Shown piece after piece: positions 24,656-33,941 of a DNA stretch of 35,031 nucleotides. This DNA comes from JBGSYN01 sp041750975. Lineage in GTDB: Bacteria > Pseudomonadota > Alphaproteobacteria > Geminicoccales > Geminicoccaceae. The stretch lies in NCBI GenBank assembly GCA_041750975.1, contig JBGSYN010000184.1:1-35031 (forward strand), read 5' to 3'. Position 1 is the first letter of the stretch. Every line of letters starts with the position of its first letter. The translations under genes and the position numbers were made by a program. Under the pieces are notes generated by a model. It searched no databases. It was not told the DNA's origin and saw only the letters and a program-made list of their open reading frames with translations.

Positions 24656-25678
24656 ATGGCGATTCGGGTGGCGGTCGGTCAGTTCAAGCATGTGACGGAC
24701 GAAGATCTGAGCTTTGCCGCACAGCTCGGCGTTAGCGGCATCACCTTCAATCAGCCCGATTTCGACACGCCGCAATGGCGGGCCACACTCGGCCGGCATG
24801 GGCCCGATCCCGGCGCCAATGCGGCCCCGCCACCCAATTTTGCATTCATGGATCTCCTCCGTTTGCGGACCATGATCGAGAGCTACGGGCTCCGGCTGGA
24901 GGCGATCGAGAACGTGCCGGGGCGCTATATGGATAAGATCAAGCTCGGGCTGCCGGGACGCGAGGTGCAGATCGAGAACTACAAGACGCTGATCCGCAAT
25001 ATGGGGGCTGCCGGCATCCCGGTACTGGGCTATAATTTCAATCTGACCCGGGTCTGGCGAACCACGAACATGGAGCCCGGCCGCGGCGGTGCTCGCAACA
25101 CCGCATTCGATCTCGATCTCCTGCGCGAGGCGCCGGATCTTTATCCTGAAAGGATCAGGGCCGAGCAGGTCTGGGACAATTATCGCTTTTTCATCGACGC
25201 CGTGATGCCCGAAGCGGAACGGTCCGGGGTGCGGATGGCACTGCATCCCGACGATCCGCCCGTTCCCGTATTGGGCGGTGTCGCGCGGGTCATGATCGAT
25301 CTTGAAGGCTTCAAACGGGCCATGGCGTTCGGCGACAGTCCGGCCCACGGCCTCGATTTCTGCATGGGCACCTGGTCCGAGGGCGGTATCGACAAGATGT
25401 TCGAGGCCATGGAGTATTTCGGCAGGCAGCAGAAGCTGGTCTATCTCCATTTCCGCAACGTCAAAGGCTGTCTGCCGAAATTCACCGAGGCCTTCATCGA
25501 CGAGGGCGATATCGACGTCGTCCGCGCGATCCGCCTGCTGCAGGATGTCGGCTTCGACGGCTTCGTCATCGACGATCATGTGCCGGCGATGGCGGGCGAC
25601 ACGCCATGGGGACACCGGGGCCGCGCCTATTCGACGGGCTTTATCAAGGGCCTCGCGCGCGCCATCACGGGCAGCTGA
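24656..25678 (+). CDS. uxuA: D-mannonate dehydratase
   Basis: This 340-residue TIM-barrel enzyme of the UxuA family dehydrates D-mannonate to 2-keto-3-deoxygluconate in glucuronate breakdown. The expected metal ligands are present: His197 in MALHPDDPPVP, Cys236 in LDFCMGTW, His265 in VYLHFRNVKG and Asp307 in FVIDDHVP, matching the His-Cys-His-Asp site I recall for characterised mannonate dehydratases. The length is near the shorter bacterial form. The ATG at 24656 has an excellent GGGGAGG site. It lies between the sulfatase and a large solute-binding protein in one direction, pointing to uronic-acid-containing oligosaccharides as the carbon source. No uxuB, kdgK or kdgA is present nearby. Confidence 0.92.
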   Translation: MAIRVAVGQFKHVTDEDLSFAAQLGVSGITFNQPDFDTPQWRATLGRHGPDPGANAAPPPNFAFMDLLRLRTMIESYGLRLEAIENVPGRYMDKIKLGLPGREVQIENYKTLIRNMGAAGIPVLGYNFNLTRVWRTTNMEPGRGGARNTAFDLDLLREAPDLYPERIRAEQVWDNYRFFIDAVMPEAERSGVRMALHPDDPPVPVLGGVARVMIDLEGFKRAMAFGDSPAHGLDFCMGTWSEGGIDKMFEAMEYFGRQQKLVYLHFRNVKGCLPKFTEAFIDEGDIDVVRAIRLLQDVGFDGFVIDDHVPAMAGDTPWGHRGRAYSTGFIKGLARAITGS

Positions 25679-25745
25679 AAAGCGAGTTGTCGGGCAAGTA
25701 GCCTGATGTTACCGTCAACGCTCAATAACGAGAATGGAGGCTGAA

Positions 25746-27683
25746 ATGTGGAGCAGGCAGAGATGTGGTCTATCGATTGCGGGACTCTCGCTGAGCCTGG
25801 TGCTGGCTTTGCCGGCCTGGGCCTATCAAGAGGCGCCGCAGCTCGCTACCAAGGTTGAAGCAGGGGAACTACCGCCTGTCGATGAGCGCTTGCCGGACAA
25901 CCCGGAAATGATCACGCCCTATGAGAGCGTCGGCATTTATGGCGGCACCATCAAGCGCGGGCTCGTCGGCGGCAACGACCACAACAATATCCTGAGAATC
26001 GTCGGCCCTATGGGCCTCGTCAGGTGGAATCTCGACTATACCGAAGTCATCCCGAACCTTGCTGAAAGTTGGGAAATCAGTGACGACGGCACGGAATACA
26101 CCTTCCACCTTCGACCAGGAACGAAATGGTCGGACGGCGTGCCGCTGACCGCCGACGATATCATGTTCTTCGTCGATGATCTCTTGAACAACGAGGAATT
26201 CTACAAAGGTTCGGCGCCGCGAGCTTACCTTGCCGGCGGCGAGACCATGACGGCCGAGAAGATCGACGACTATACCGTGACCTTCAAGTTTGCGGCACCT
26301 TATGGTGGCTTTCTCGAGCAATTGGCGACGCCGCTGGGCCAGCATCCGCTGCTGTGGGCCAAGCACTACTGCTCGCAGTTCCATCCCGACTACAATGACG
26401 ACCTCCAACCGCTGCTCGATCAATACCAAGCCAGCGATTGGATCGATCTCTTCTATCAGCGCTGCGGCGACATCGAGATCCCGCCCCGTTGGGGCAACCC
26501 GGATCGTCCGGTGGCGGATCCCTGGATGATCACCGAGCCCTATACCGGCGGTGCGGTGAGGGTGGTCATGGAACGCAATCCCTATTTCTGGCAGGTCGAT
26601 ACCGGGGGCAATCAGCTCCCCTACATCGACCGGATCGCATTCGATCTCTACCAAAGTGCCGAAGGCTTGATCCTCGCCGTCATCGGTGGCGACATCGACC
26701 TGCAGACTCGTCACATCGATGCTCCGGCCAATCGCCCCGTCTTCTTCGACAATGCGGAGCAGGGCGGCTATGAGATCTTCAATCTTGTTCAGGACGACGC
26801 GAACGCCGCCGGGATCTTCTTCAACCTGACGCACAAGGATCCGGTGATCCGCGAGCTGTTCAACAACAAGGATTTCCGGATCGCCCTCAGTCTTGCCATC
26901 GATCGGCCTGAGATCATCGATCTCGTTTACTTCGGCCAGGCCGAGCCATGGCAGACCAGCCCGCTACCGGATCACGCGCTCTATAACGAGCAGCTGGCCA
27001 AGCAATATACCGAGTACGATCCCGAAAAGGCCAACGAGCTGCTCGATTCGATCGGGCTTACCGAGCGCGGCAGCGATGGGATCAGACTCCTGCCGGATGG
27101 TCGCCGGCTGTCGCTCGAGGTCGATATCATTCCGGCCCTTAATCCGGAAAGGACCGACGTTATGGAGCTCATCTCCCAGCAATGGGCCGATGTCGGGGTT
27201 CAGCTCCGGCTCAATCCGATGGACCGGACACTCTTCTTCGAGCGCGACACGGGCAACGACCACGAGATTTCGGTCTGGGGCGTCGCCAGCGGCCTCAATC
27301 CCGAGCTGGATGCCCGCGGCATCATCCCGATTCATCCGCACGGCTCCCGCTTCGGCGTTCCCTGGGCGCAATGGTATCTCTCAGGCGGCACACAGGGCGA
27401 GGAACCGCCGCAGGACATGAAGGAACGGCTCGAGCTTCTGGATCAACACGCATCCACGCTCGATCCCGAGAAACGTCATGAGATTTTCGCCGAGATCATG
27501 CAGCGCAGTGCCGATGGTTTCGAGGTGATCGGTGTTTCGACAGCCCCCATGGGGGCGGGAATCAAGGACAAGGATCTGCGCAACGTGCCGGATACGATGC
27601 CCGGTGCCTGGATGTATCCGACTCCGTCACCGTCGCTGCCCCAACAATATTATTTCGTCGAAGGTGCCGACGACCACGGCTGA
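25746..27683 (+). CDS. Large family-5 ABC substrate-binding protein (oligosaccharide-type candidate)
   Basis: This is a 645-residue periplasmic binding protein. The signal peptide (LSIAGLSLSLVLALPAWA) is cleaved before YQEAP; the mature protein has the family-5 motifs NLAESWEISDDGTEYTFHLR and KWSDGVPLTADDIMFFVDDL. It is about 100 residues longer than the two DppA proteins in the window and resembles the larger subgroup that often sits in glycan-use clusters, so an oligosaccharide rather than a peptide ligand is inferred from context. GGAGG five bases before the ATG at 25746 decides that start over one at 25734. It is 67 bases downstream of uxuA. No permease or ATPase genes follow; the next gene converges after six bases. 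Confidence 0.9.
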   Translation: MWSRQRCGLSIAGLSLSLVLALPAWAYQEAPQLATKVEAGELPPVDERLPDNPEMITPYESVGIYGGTIKRGLVGGNDHNNILRIVGPMGLVRWNLDYTEVIPNLAESWEISDDGTEYTFHLRPGTKWSDGVPLTADDIMFFVDDLLNNEEFYKGSAPRAYLAGGETMTAEKIDDYTVTFKFAAPYGGFLEQLATPLGQHPLLWAKHYCSQFHPDYNDDLQPLLDQYQASDWIDLFYQRCGDIEIPPRWGNPDRPVADPWMITEPYTGGAVRVVMERNPYFWQVDTGGNQLPYIDRIAFDLYQSAEGLILAVIGGDIDLQTRHIDAPANRPVFFDNAEQGGYEIFNLVQDDANAAGIFFNLTHKDPVIRELFNNKDFRIALSLAIDRPEIIDLVYFGQAEPWQTSPLPDHALYNEQLAKQYTEYDPEKANELLDSIGLTERGSDGIRLLPDGRRLSLEVDIIPALNPERTDVMELISQQWADVGVQLRLNPMDRTLFFERDTGNDHEISVWGVASGLNPELDARGIIPIHPHGSRFGVPWAQWYLSGGTQGEEPPQDMKERLELLDQHASTLDPEKRHEIFAEIMQRSADGFEVIGVSTAPMGAGIKDKDLRNVPDTMPGAWMYPTPSPSLPQQYYFVEGADDHG

Positions 27684-27689
27684 GCGGCA

Positions 27690-29135
27690 CTAGGCGGTAC
27701 CGTCCCAGGGATAGGGGCGGTGCCAGCCGCGCTGGTGGGCCGGATGCCCTGCCGCCATGGTGACATAGGGATAGCGCTTGTCATCGTGAGCGCCGGCAGC
27801 GGCCTTGAACATCTCCCGCACCAGGACTGCATCGAGCCTGGTTCGCAAATCTCCTTGCCCCGGGTCGCTCGCTAGATTCCGAGCCTCGATGGGGTCGGTC
27901 TCGAGGTCGTAAAGGGTCACGAGGCCGTTGCTGTAGTGGGACAGGCGGTAACGGCCGTCCGTGATCATCACGCCATTGCCGACAGCACCAAGCGCATAGG
28001 GCCGCACCGCGTCGCCGACGATTCCCGGCAACGGGTGAGAATCCTGGCCGGTCTGGTTGGCGATGCCGACGACGGCAAGAAAGCTCGCGAAAAGATCGGT
28101 GACGGTGACCAGCGCATTCGAGCGATTGGAATTGGCCTGTCCGGGCATGTGCAGAAGCATCGGCACATGCATCGCTGGTTCGAAGAAGAGGTTCTTGCCG
28201 AGAAAATCGAAATCGCCGACGAAATCGCCATGATCCGCGGCAAGGACGATGAGCGTGTTGTCGGCGTCGTCACGCCGCTCGATGGCATCGAGTATGGCGC
28301 CGACCTGCTGGTCGATCATCGCGATCAGTGCACAGTAATGCGCCCGAACTCGCTGTTTCGTCGCTTCGGGAAAGTCGCCCAGATCGACCCGTGAGGAGCC
28401 GCCTGCATGGCTCTTGATGAGATCGTCACGGAAACGATCGGTGTCGGCAGTGCGGGGCAGGGCAGGGGGCATGTCCTCGGGCCGGAATTTCGCCGCCCAA
28501 TCCCGAGGCGGATTATAGGGATCGTGCGGCCCCGGAAATGCAACATGCACGGCAAAGGGTTTGTCGTCGTCATAGTGATCGAGGAATTTGACCGCCTCGC
28601 GGCCGGTCCAGACATCGACCTGATGCTTCTCCGGAACGTCGCTGATCGAGGCCATCCGATGGTCCGTATAGCCTTCCTCTTCCCAGCCTCTGACCTTCTC
28701 GAGACCGTGCTCCTTGAGATAGTCGGAGTAATCGTCCTCGATATGAATGTGTCTCTTATCCTCGGCGATGACGCGATGATCGAAACCCTCGCTGATATCC
28801 CAGGGGATGAAATGCATCTTGCCGATGGCGGCGGTGAAATAGCCGGCGTTCGACAATAGCGAAGGCCAACTCGGCATGCCGCAGGCCCCGTGATCCGGTC
28901 TGAGCCACAAATTGTTCGTGAGCACGCCGGTGGTGAGCGCGTTGCATCCCGTGAGCAACGCCGCACGCGCCGGGATGCAGACGGGATGCGGTGCTATCGC
29001 TCGCTCGAATATCGTCGAGCGAGCCGCGAGGCGATCGATATTGCGTGTCTCGATAAACGTCGCACCATAGCAGCTCAGGAAATCCCAGCGCAGCTGATCG
29101 GGGAACAAGAAGACGATATTCGGTTTGCTGCTCAC
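27690..29135 (-). CDS. Sulfatase (formylglycine-dependent, type I), second copy
   Basis: This is a 481-residue sulfatase. NIVFLFPDQLRWDFL carries the metal aspartate (Asp13), HPVCIPARAALLTG the C-x-P-x-R site with Cys53 as formylglycine precursor, IGKMHF the conserved lysine/histidine, GPHDPYNPP and AADHGDFVGDF (Asp301, His302) the remaining metal and catalytic residues. It has no signal peptide. The start is GTG at 29135, directly abutting the stop codon of the SDR gene upstream (TAG then GTG), so the two are cotranscribed and probably coupled. It is clearly diverged from the other sulfatase in the window, which suggests a different regiospecificity on the same class of glycan. Confidence 0.93.
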   Translation of the reverse strand: MSSKPNIVFLFPDQLRWDFLSCYGATFIETRNIDRLAARSTIFERAIAPHPVCIPARAALLTGCNALTTGVLTNNLWLRPDHGACGMPSWPSLLSNAGYFTAAIGKMHFIPWDISEGFDHRVIAEDKRHIHIEDDYSDYLKEHGLEKVRGWEEEGYTDHRMASISDVPEKHQVDVWTGREAVKFLDHYDDDKPFAVHVAFPGPHDPYNPPRDWAAKFRPEDMPPALPRTADTDRFRDDLIKSHAGGSSRVDLGDFPEATKQRVRAHYCALIAMIDQQVGAILDAIERRDDADNTLIVLAADHGDFVGDFDFLGKNLFFEPAMHVPMLLHMPGQANSNRSNALVTVTDLFASFLAVVGIANQTGQDSHPLPGIVGDAVRPYALGAVGNGVMITDGRYRLSHYSNGLVTLYDLETDPIEARNLASDPGQGDLRTRLDAVLVREMFKAAAGAHDDKRYPYVTMAAGHPAHQRGWHRPYPWDGTA

Positions 29136-29972
29136 CTATCGGTCCCCAGAATTATTCCGTTCTTTGACCCAATGTTCAAACTTCGTTTTCCAGTCCGGGT
29201 GCCAGCGCGACAAGGGTGGGCGCCGCTCGATCAGATCCTGCGCCGCCCACAATATACGGTCCTTGTCCATTTCCTCGGTGGTCTCGTCATCCGGGCAGAT
29301 GATGTAGAACTCGCCGCGTTCGAGCCCTTTGAGCAAGTAGTCGACCGTTTGCTCCGGCCGCCAGGCTCCCGGCTTGTGCTCTTCTTCGTCGCGCGTGGTC
29401 CAGCCGGGGACGAGAAGATGCGCGGTGACCTGCCGGTTCGGGTCTTGCCTGAGGGCGTGTTCGAGACCTTCGGTGTAGGTCTTGATCGCCGATTTCGCGA
29501 CATTGTAGATGGTGAACCCCGGCGGGTTGGTAATGCCCTGCTTCGAGCCGAGATTGACGATGACGCCAGGCTTGCCGCGTTCCAGCATGGCCGGCGAGAA
29601 CACCCGCACACCCTGAATGACGCCGAAGACATTGACGTCCATGGCGCGACGCCACTCGTCGAGGGATCCTTCGATGTCGCCGCCGATCCGGGCGACAGCA
29701 TTGTTGACGAGGACGGCGGGTGCTTCGCCCCACCGGTTGTCGATCGCAGCTCTGGCACGTTCCAGGTCCTCGATCCGGCTCACATCGCCCGGATGGCCGA
29801 AGCAATCGCCGGTCGTGTCCGCGACGGCAATATCGAGCTGAACCTTGTCGACATCGATCATGCAGACCTTGAGGCCCAATTGGGCGAGTTTCGAGCTCAG
29901 CACGCGGCCGATGCCGGTGGCAGCACCTGTCACCGCAGCGATATTGCCTGCCTCAATTGCCGGATGTGCCAA
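29136..29972 (-). CDS. Short-chain dehydrogenase/reductase
   Basis: This 278-residue classical-type SDR has the nucleotide-binding TGAATGIGR near residue 13, LVNNAVARIGG (NNAG-like, with A for the usual G), the active serine in VNLGSKQG and the YNVAKSAIK catalytic Tyr/Lys pair. The C-terminal extension (WHPDWKTKFEHWVKE) is longer than in minimal SDRs. The start is taken as TTG at 29972 because GGGAGGA lies eight bases before it and the protein then begins a few residues before the dinucleotide fold; the open frame extends to 30053 without ribosome-binding support. It is coupled to the sulfatase downstream. It could reduce a keto-sugar or uronate, but the substrate cannot be read from the sequence. 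Confidence 0.88.
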   Translation of the reverse strand: MAHPAIEAGNIAAVTGAATGIGRVLSSKLAQLGLKVCMIDVDKVQLDIAVADTTGDCFGHPGDVSRIEDLERARAAIDNRWGEAPAVLVNNAVARIGGDIEGSLDEWRRAMDVNVFGVIQGVRVFSPAMLERGKPGVIVNLGSKQGITNPPGFTIYNVAKSAIKTYTEGLEHALRQDPNRQVTAHLLVPGWTTRDEEEHKPGAWRPEQTVDYLLKGLERGEFYIICPDDETTEEMDKDRILWAAQDLIERRPPLSRWHPDWKTKFEHWVKERNNSGDR

Positions 29973-30049
29973 GACTTCCTCCCTTAATCGATGTCCTGGT
30001 GAGTCTAGAGCAATCCGGCCTCGTTTGGCGAGTGCGGTTAGGGTCAGGT

Positions 30050-32347
30050 TCAAACGAGGTAGCTGCTGCCGTCGGTCGTCATGGCACTCGGTGGCGGGTC
30101 GAACAGGATGGAGAAGGTGACGTCGTTATAATCCCGATCGCTCGGCGAGACACCGACCGGGTTGTCCTCGAAGCCTACCTTGAGCACACCACTTTCGTCC
30201 TGGCCGGAGAGGGATTGAACGGCTCCATTCGGATTGAGCGGGTTCGACGATGGCTCGCCACTGTAGTTCGCGGCATGCAGAATCGGCCCCTTGATTTTGG
30301 TGATGGAACCGTTGCCCTCATCGAGGTAGAGCCGCAGCGGGTTCGGGTCGTCGACATTGCCGGGTTGCCAGGTGACCGGGTCGATAAAGCGCAGCGTGCC
30401 GGGCAGATCGACGCCTTCGCTCTGGATCAGCGTGTTGAGCGTGAAGCCTTTCTTGACGAGAAAGAAGCCGAAGCGCTCGTCATCATCCAGCACGCCCAGG
30501 GAGATTTCGGCACCGGGCGGCGTCAGGATGGTGTCGTCAGTATTGGCAAAGAGCAGGTCGATCTCCGCGAAACCGCCACTCGAATCGAGACGGTAATAAC
30601 CAAGGCTGTTCTCGAAAGCAGCCGTTTCGCTGTCGAACCTGACGGTGATTTCGGAGACGCCATCACCGACCAGAAGGTCCGGCGGAACACCATTGACGAG
30701 CCCGGGATCGACCGGCTGGCCTTCGACCAATTCGGGAAAAACCTGCAGCATGTCGCCGCCAGAATCGAATTCGAACGCCCCGACATCGACCGTGCCTTCC
30801 TCGATCCGCTCGAAGCCGGCGCCGCGCTGGTCGGTTGTAAGTGGGCCGCCATCGGCATCGAGAGCGTCGACATTGATGCCGCCATTGATGGCGATGCTGC
30901 CTTCAAGCAGCGCGACAGTTTGAGTAGGGCCGCCATTGTCGGCAAGAGGACCGAGCGCCAGGGCAACGGCACTTGCATTCTGGATATCGCCGGCGTTGGG
31001 CGTGCTGACGTTTGTGCCGAAGATATTGGCGCCGTTGCTTGCGGTGATAGGTCCTGCCACATCCGGGCCGATGAAGCCTTGGTTGAGGGCGATGATCGAG
31101 TTGTCGATGACAAGGCCCGCCGCCCCGAATACATTGCTGATGCCGCCCCCGGTATCGGCGTAGCCATTGCCGACGATCGTGCTGTTGATGATGCTCGCGT
31201 CGGCGGTGGCGGCGAGGGTTATGCCGCCACCATATTGCAGGAACGGGCTGTCGGCGCCATTGCCGTAGACGGTGCTGTTGATCAGCGTCAGGGGCGCCTC
31301 CGCCCAAATGCCGGCACCTTCGACGGCAGCGTTGTTGCCGTAAATGGCTGAGTCCAGAATATCCGTTCGATCGGCCGAAGCGAAGATGGCCCCACCGAAA
31401 TCGGCGGCGTTGTTGGAAAATGTGCTGGCGGTGATTGTGGTCGGACCCTGCAGGGTACGTACAGCACCCCCATAGGTCGCTTCATTGCCATCGAAGGTCG
31501 AGCCGACGATGACAATACTGCCCGGATCGTAGAACTCGCCCGGCGAGGGGCCGGCAATAGCACCACCGGACATTGTTGCCGTATTTTGCAGGAAAAGACT
31601 GCCGCCGATGACGGCATTGCCGCCGGAGACATTGATCGCACCGCCGGTGAAGCCCTGGTTCTGGGTGAAGGTGGCGTTGGTGATGTCGAGATCGACGTCA
31701 CTTGCTATGACTGCGGTGTCGAAATTGTTGCCGAAATAGGTGCCGTGGATCGTCAACAGACCGACCAGATCGCCATAGAGGGCACCGCCACCGACCCCGC
31801 CCGCGGCATTATTCGTGAAGGAACCGCCGGTAATTGTGACATCGTTGCCGAAAAAGATCGCACCGCCTTGCGCCGCGGCTTGATTACCCTCGAAGTCCGT
31901 ATCGACCAGAACGAGATCGCCTCCGCCGCCTGACGAGGTATCGATGGCGCCGCCGAAATAGCCGTAATTATTCTCGAAACGGCTACCGGTGATGGTCGTA
32001 TTCGAGGAAACCGCGTTGATGGCGCCGCCATAATCGCCATAGTCAGCGCCGTCGAAGTCGGCGTTGGCCAGCACGAGACCTTCGATCGAGACGGCAATCG
32101 GATCGCCGAACGGCCCCTCTATATCGAAAATCGGGCTAAGGGTCTGTGCATCGATCGTTGTGCCGTCGCCTTCGATCGTGAGATCGTCGGTGATGTCGAT
32201 CTCGCCGCCTGTGAGCGCTATGGTCGAGCCGGGCGGCAGGCTGAAGATGATCGTGTCGGCACCCGGATTGGCTTCGGCCTGCGTGATCGCAAGGCGAAGG
32301 CTGCCGGCACCGCTATCATTGGTGTTGTCGACCGAATACGTCGCCAT
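30050..32347 (-). CDS. Secreted right-handed beta-helix protein with DUF4114 C-terminus
   Basis: This is a 765-residue protein. It starts MATYSVDNTNDSGAGSLR without a Sec signal, then has many beta-helix coils of the type GGAI...TITxSTFxNN from about residue 70 to 430. Next comes a segment of the choice-of-anchor Q type (LADNGGPTQTVALLEGSIAI, then TDQRGAGFERIEEGTVDVGA) and a C-terminal DUF4114-like domain (RFGFFLVKKGFTLN, then DRDYNDVTFSILFD) that in relatives binds calcium. The lack of a signal peptide suggests type I or another one-step secretion, as for the RTX-like protein in this window. The ATG at 32347 has a strong GGAGGGG site; the open frame to 32608 is not supported. Polysaccharide binding or surface-layer roles are possible; no catalytic residues of a lyase are evident by eye. 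Confidence 0.88.
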   Translation of the reverse strand: MATYSVDNTNDSGAGSLRLAITQAEANPGADTIIFSLPPGSTIALTGGEIDITDDLTIEGDGTTIDAQTLSPIFDIEGPFGDPIAVSIEGLVLANADFDGADYGDYGGAINAVSSNTTITGSRFENNYGYFGGAIDTSSGGGGDLVLVDTDFEGNQAAAQGGAIFFGNDVTITGGSFTNNAAGGVGGGALYGDLVGLLTIHGTYFGNNFDTAVIASDVDLDITNATFTQNQGFTGGAINVSGGNAVIGGSLFLQNTATMSGGAIAGPSPGEFYDPGSIVIVGSTFDGNEATYGGAVRTLQGPTTITASTFSNNAADFGGAIFASADRTDILDSAIYGNNAAVEGAGIWAEAPLTLINSTVYGNGADSPFLQYGGGITLAATADASIINSTIVGNGYADTGGGISNVFGAAGLVIDNSIIALNQGFIGPDVAGPITASNGANIFGTNVSTPNAGDIQNASAVALALGPLADNGGPTQTVALLEGSIAINGGINVDALDADGGPLTTDQRGAGFERIEEGTVDVGAFEFDSGGDMLQVFPELVEGQPVDPGLVNGVPPDLLVGDGVSEITVRFDSETAAFENSLGYYRLDSSGGFAEIDLLFANTDDTILTPPGAEISLGVLDDDERFGFFLVKKGFTLNTLIQSEGVDLPGTLRFIDPVTWQPGNVDDPNPLRLYLDEGNGSITKIKGPILHAANYSGEPSSNPLNPNGAVQSLSGQDESGVLKVGFEDNPVGVSPSDRDYNDVTFSILFDPPPSAMTTDGSSYLV

Positions 32348-32484
32348 TGGTTTCCCCTCCCCAACGTAACCCTCGCCATTATGCCAGATGTCAGGCTGTT
32401 GGGCTAGGCAACATATCACTGGAAGGCTTCCTGCCGAGTTTGGTCCATGGACAGCCGAAGCCGGATCTGCCAGGGATTCGCACG

Positions 32485-33195
32485 ATGAAAACGTTGCTCG
32501 TGCTTGGCTCCAAGCCTTCGCCGCGCTTGCCGGAGAGCAAGATCGACGCTGTCGCCTGCGCCAATGCATCCGGGTTTTCGGCAAGAATGCTGGGTTTGCC
32601 GACGCCAATTTTCACCTGTCTCACCGCCGTGCTGACGTCGGGCAATGCTTCGGACGAGCATTCGTTGCGCCGGCTCGATGGGCTTGCCACCGGTCGCGCT
32701 TACTTCATTCCGCGACCGCGGCTGGAGCAGGCGCGGGGCCTGAAATATGCGCGGCTGTGGTGGAAGATGCGCCGGTTGCGGCCGCAGCAAATGCAACGGC
32801 GGCTGGCACAGCTAAGCTATCGGTATGAGTCGTTCGAGATTCGTCCTTCAAGCTACTATCATGCGATCTGTCTCAAGCAAGCGGGCGGCACTGACGAGCT
32901 GCACCGGCAACTCCGGCAAAAGCAGCCATCGACCGGCATGATCGCTGCGGCGCTTGCGCTCGAGGAGCCGGGTTTCGACCGCGTGGTAATGGCCGGATTC
33001 GATTTCACCCTGAGCCATGCCTACGGCGCCAATCCCTTGATCGCGGCGCGGGGCAATGCCGACAGTAAACACACCGAAACCGACCTGTTATTGTTGCGTC
33101 GGATTGCCGGGCGGGCCGGCAGGTTGCTGACGAGTGAGGCCGCTGTCGCCGAGCGTACCGGCCTGCCGCTCGTTGCGTCCGCGAGACTGGTCTAG
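32485..33195 (+). CDS. Sialyltransferase-like glycosyltransferase (GT42/GT29-like fold)
   Basis: The 236-residue protein starts MKTLLVLGSKPSPRLP, where relatives have a GNGPS nucleotide-sugar motif, followed by ACANAS (compare the RCN motif). It later has PSTGMIAAALALEEPGFDRV and VMAGFDFTLSH, then KHTETDLLLLRRIA, an order that recalls bacterial GT42 sialyltransferases such as CstII (SG...AL...IYLSGIDF, H..NTD). The match is by motif order only and the donor is uncertain; it could be a related glycan-modifying transferase. The ATG at 32485 fits the family start; the frame is open from 32347 upstream without support. Its stop overlaps the convergent oxygenase gene by four bases. Confidence 0.62.
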   Translation: MKTLLVLGSKPSPRLPESKIDAVACANASGFSARMLGLPTPIFTCLTAVLTSGNASDEHSLRRLDGLATGRAYFIPRPRLEQARGLKYARLWWKMRRLRPQQMQRRLAQLSYRYESFEIRPSSYYHAICLKQAGGTDELHRQLRQKQPSTGMIAAALALEEPGFDRVVMAGFDFTLSHAYGANPLIAARGNADSKHTETDLLLLRRIAGRAGRLLTSEAAVAERTGLPLVASARLV

Positions 33196-33941
33196 TGCCG
33201 GCTTTCGATATTGATCGTCAGGCTTTTGCGCATGGCCTTGGAGCCACTGGCCGTCATCGGCCGAACCGAGTGCCAGGAATTGAAGGTTTTTATGAAGATC
33301 ACGCACTGATTCGGCAGGAATTCGTAGGTGTCGAGCACTTCCATATCCTCGAACTCGGCCCGCCGATTGACCTCGTTGAAGCCGAACTCCGGCGACTTTG
33401 CGAGGTTGATATCCGTGCCGCCGCCGATTTCCGTATCCCAGGAGCCGGGCTCGCACATGCTGACAACCATGGTGACAATTTTGCCTGGGCTGTCGGTGTG
33501 CGGAATGACATAGCCGCCATCGGCAGGAAGCATCGAATATTCGAAGCGGGCATTCAAATTCGTCTCGCCGCGCCTTGACCGTCCCCGCAGCAGGTTCCGA
33601 AGGCGTTTGCCCAGGCTGCCGAATTCCGACCGCCGCTTGATTCCAAGGTCGACATGATTCTGGCTTAGGGTCGCCAGTATTTCGTAGGAAAAATCGGGAT
33701 CCTTGATTGTGGTATGAAAATCACGCCACACGCTGTGTTGCTGGATCCAGGCTTCGTAGTCTTTGCCGTTGATCTTCTCTGAAAGGCTATATTTGTGCCC
33801 GACCTTCGGTAGATAGTCGAAATGTTCCAGCGGCGGATATGTTTCGACCATTTTCTGATAAACGCTTCGCTCGAACGCGGGACAGGCGACCCCGATAGGA
33901 TAGGGGCGATAACGCATATTCAGGTTGGCCAATGACAACAT
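33192..33941 (-). CDS. 2-oxoglutarate/Fe(II)-dependent oxygenase-like protein
   Basis: The 249-residue protein has a jelly-roll-type iron site: GGYVIPHTDSPGK gives His148 and Asp150, NSWHSVRPM gives His224, and the basic residues Lys235/Arg238 in KAMRKSLTINI could hold 2-oxoglutarate. The region FEYSMLPADGGY before the HxD is typical of prolyl-hydroxylase-like members. The substrate is unknown; the neighbouring glycosyltransferase and sulfotransferase remnant suggest glycan or small-molecule modification. The start is the ATG at 33941 with GAAGTGA upstream; the open frame extends to 34013. The gene converges on and overlaps the glycosyltransferase by four bases. Confidence 0.72.
   Translation of the reverse strand: MLSLANLNMRYRPYPIGVACPAFERSVYQKMVETYPPLEHFDYLPKVGHKYSLSEKINGKDYEAWIQQHSVWRDFHTTIKDPDFSYEILATLSQNHVDLGIKRRSEFGSLGKRLRNLLRGRSRRGETNLNARFEYSMLPADGGYVIPHTDSPGKIVTMVVSMCEPGSWDTEIGGGTDINLAKSPEFGFNEVNRRAEFEDMEVLDTYEFLPNQCVIFIKTFNSWHSVRPMTASGSKAMRKSLTINIESRH

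Noticed and set aside
32347..32484. N-terminal extension of the glycosyltransferase frame
   Set aside because: The extra residues overlap the start region of the divergent beta-helix gene and look like leader sequence; the family-like N-terminus MKTLLVLGSKPSP begins at 32485.
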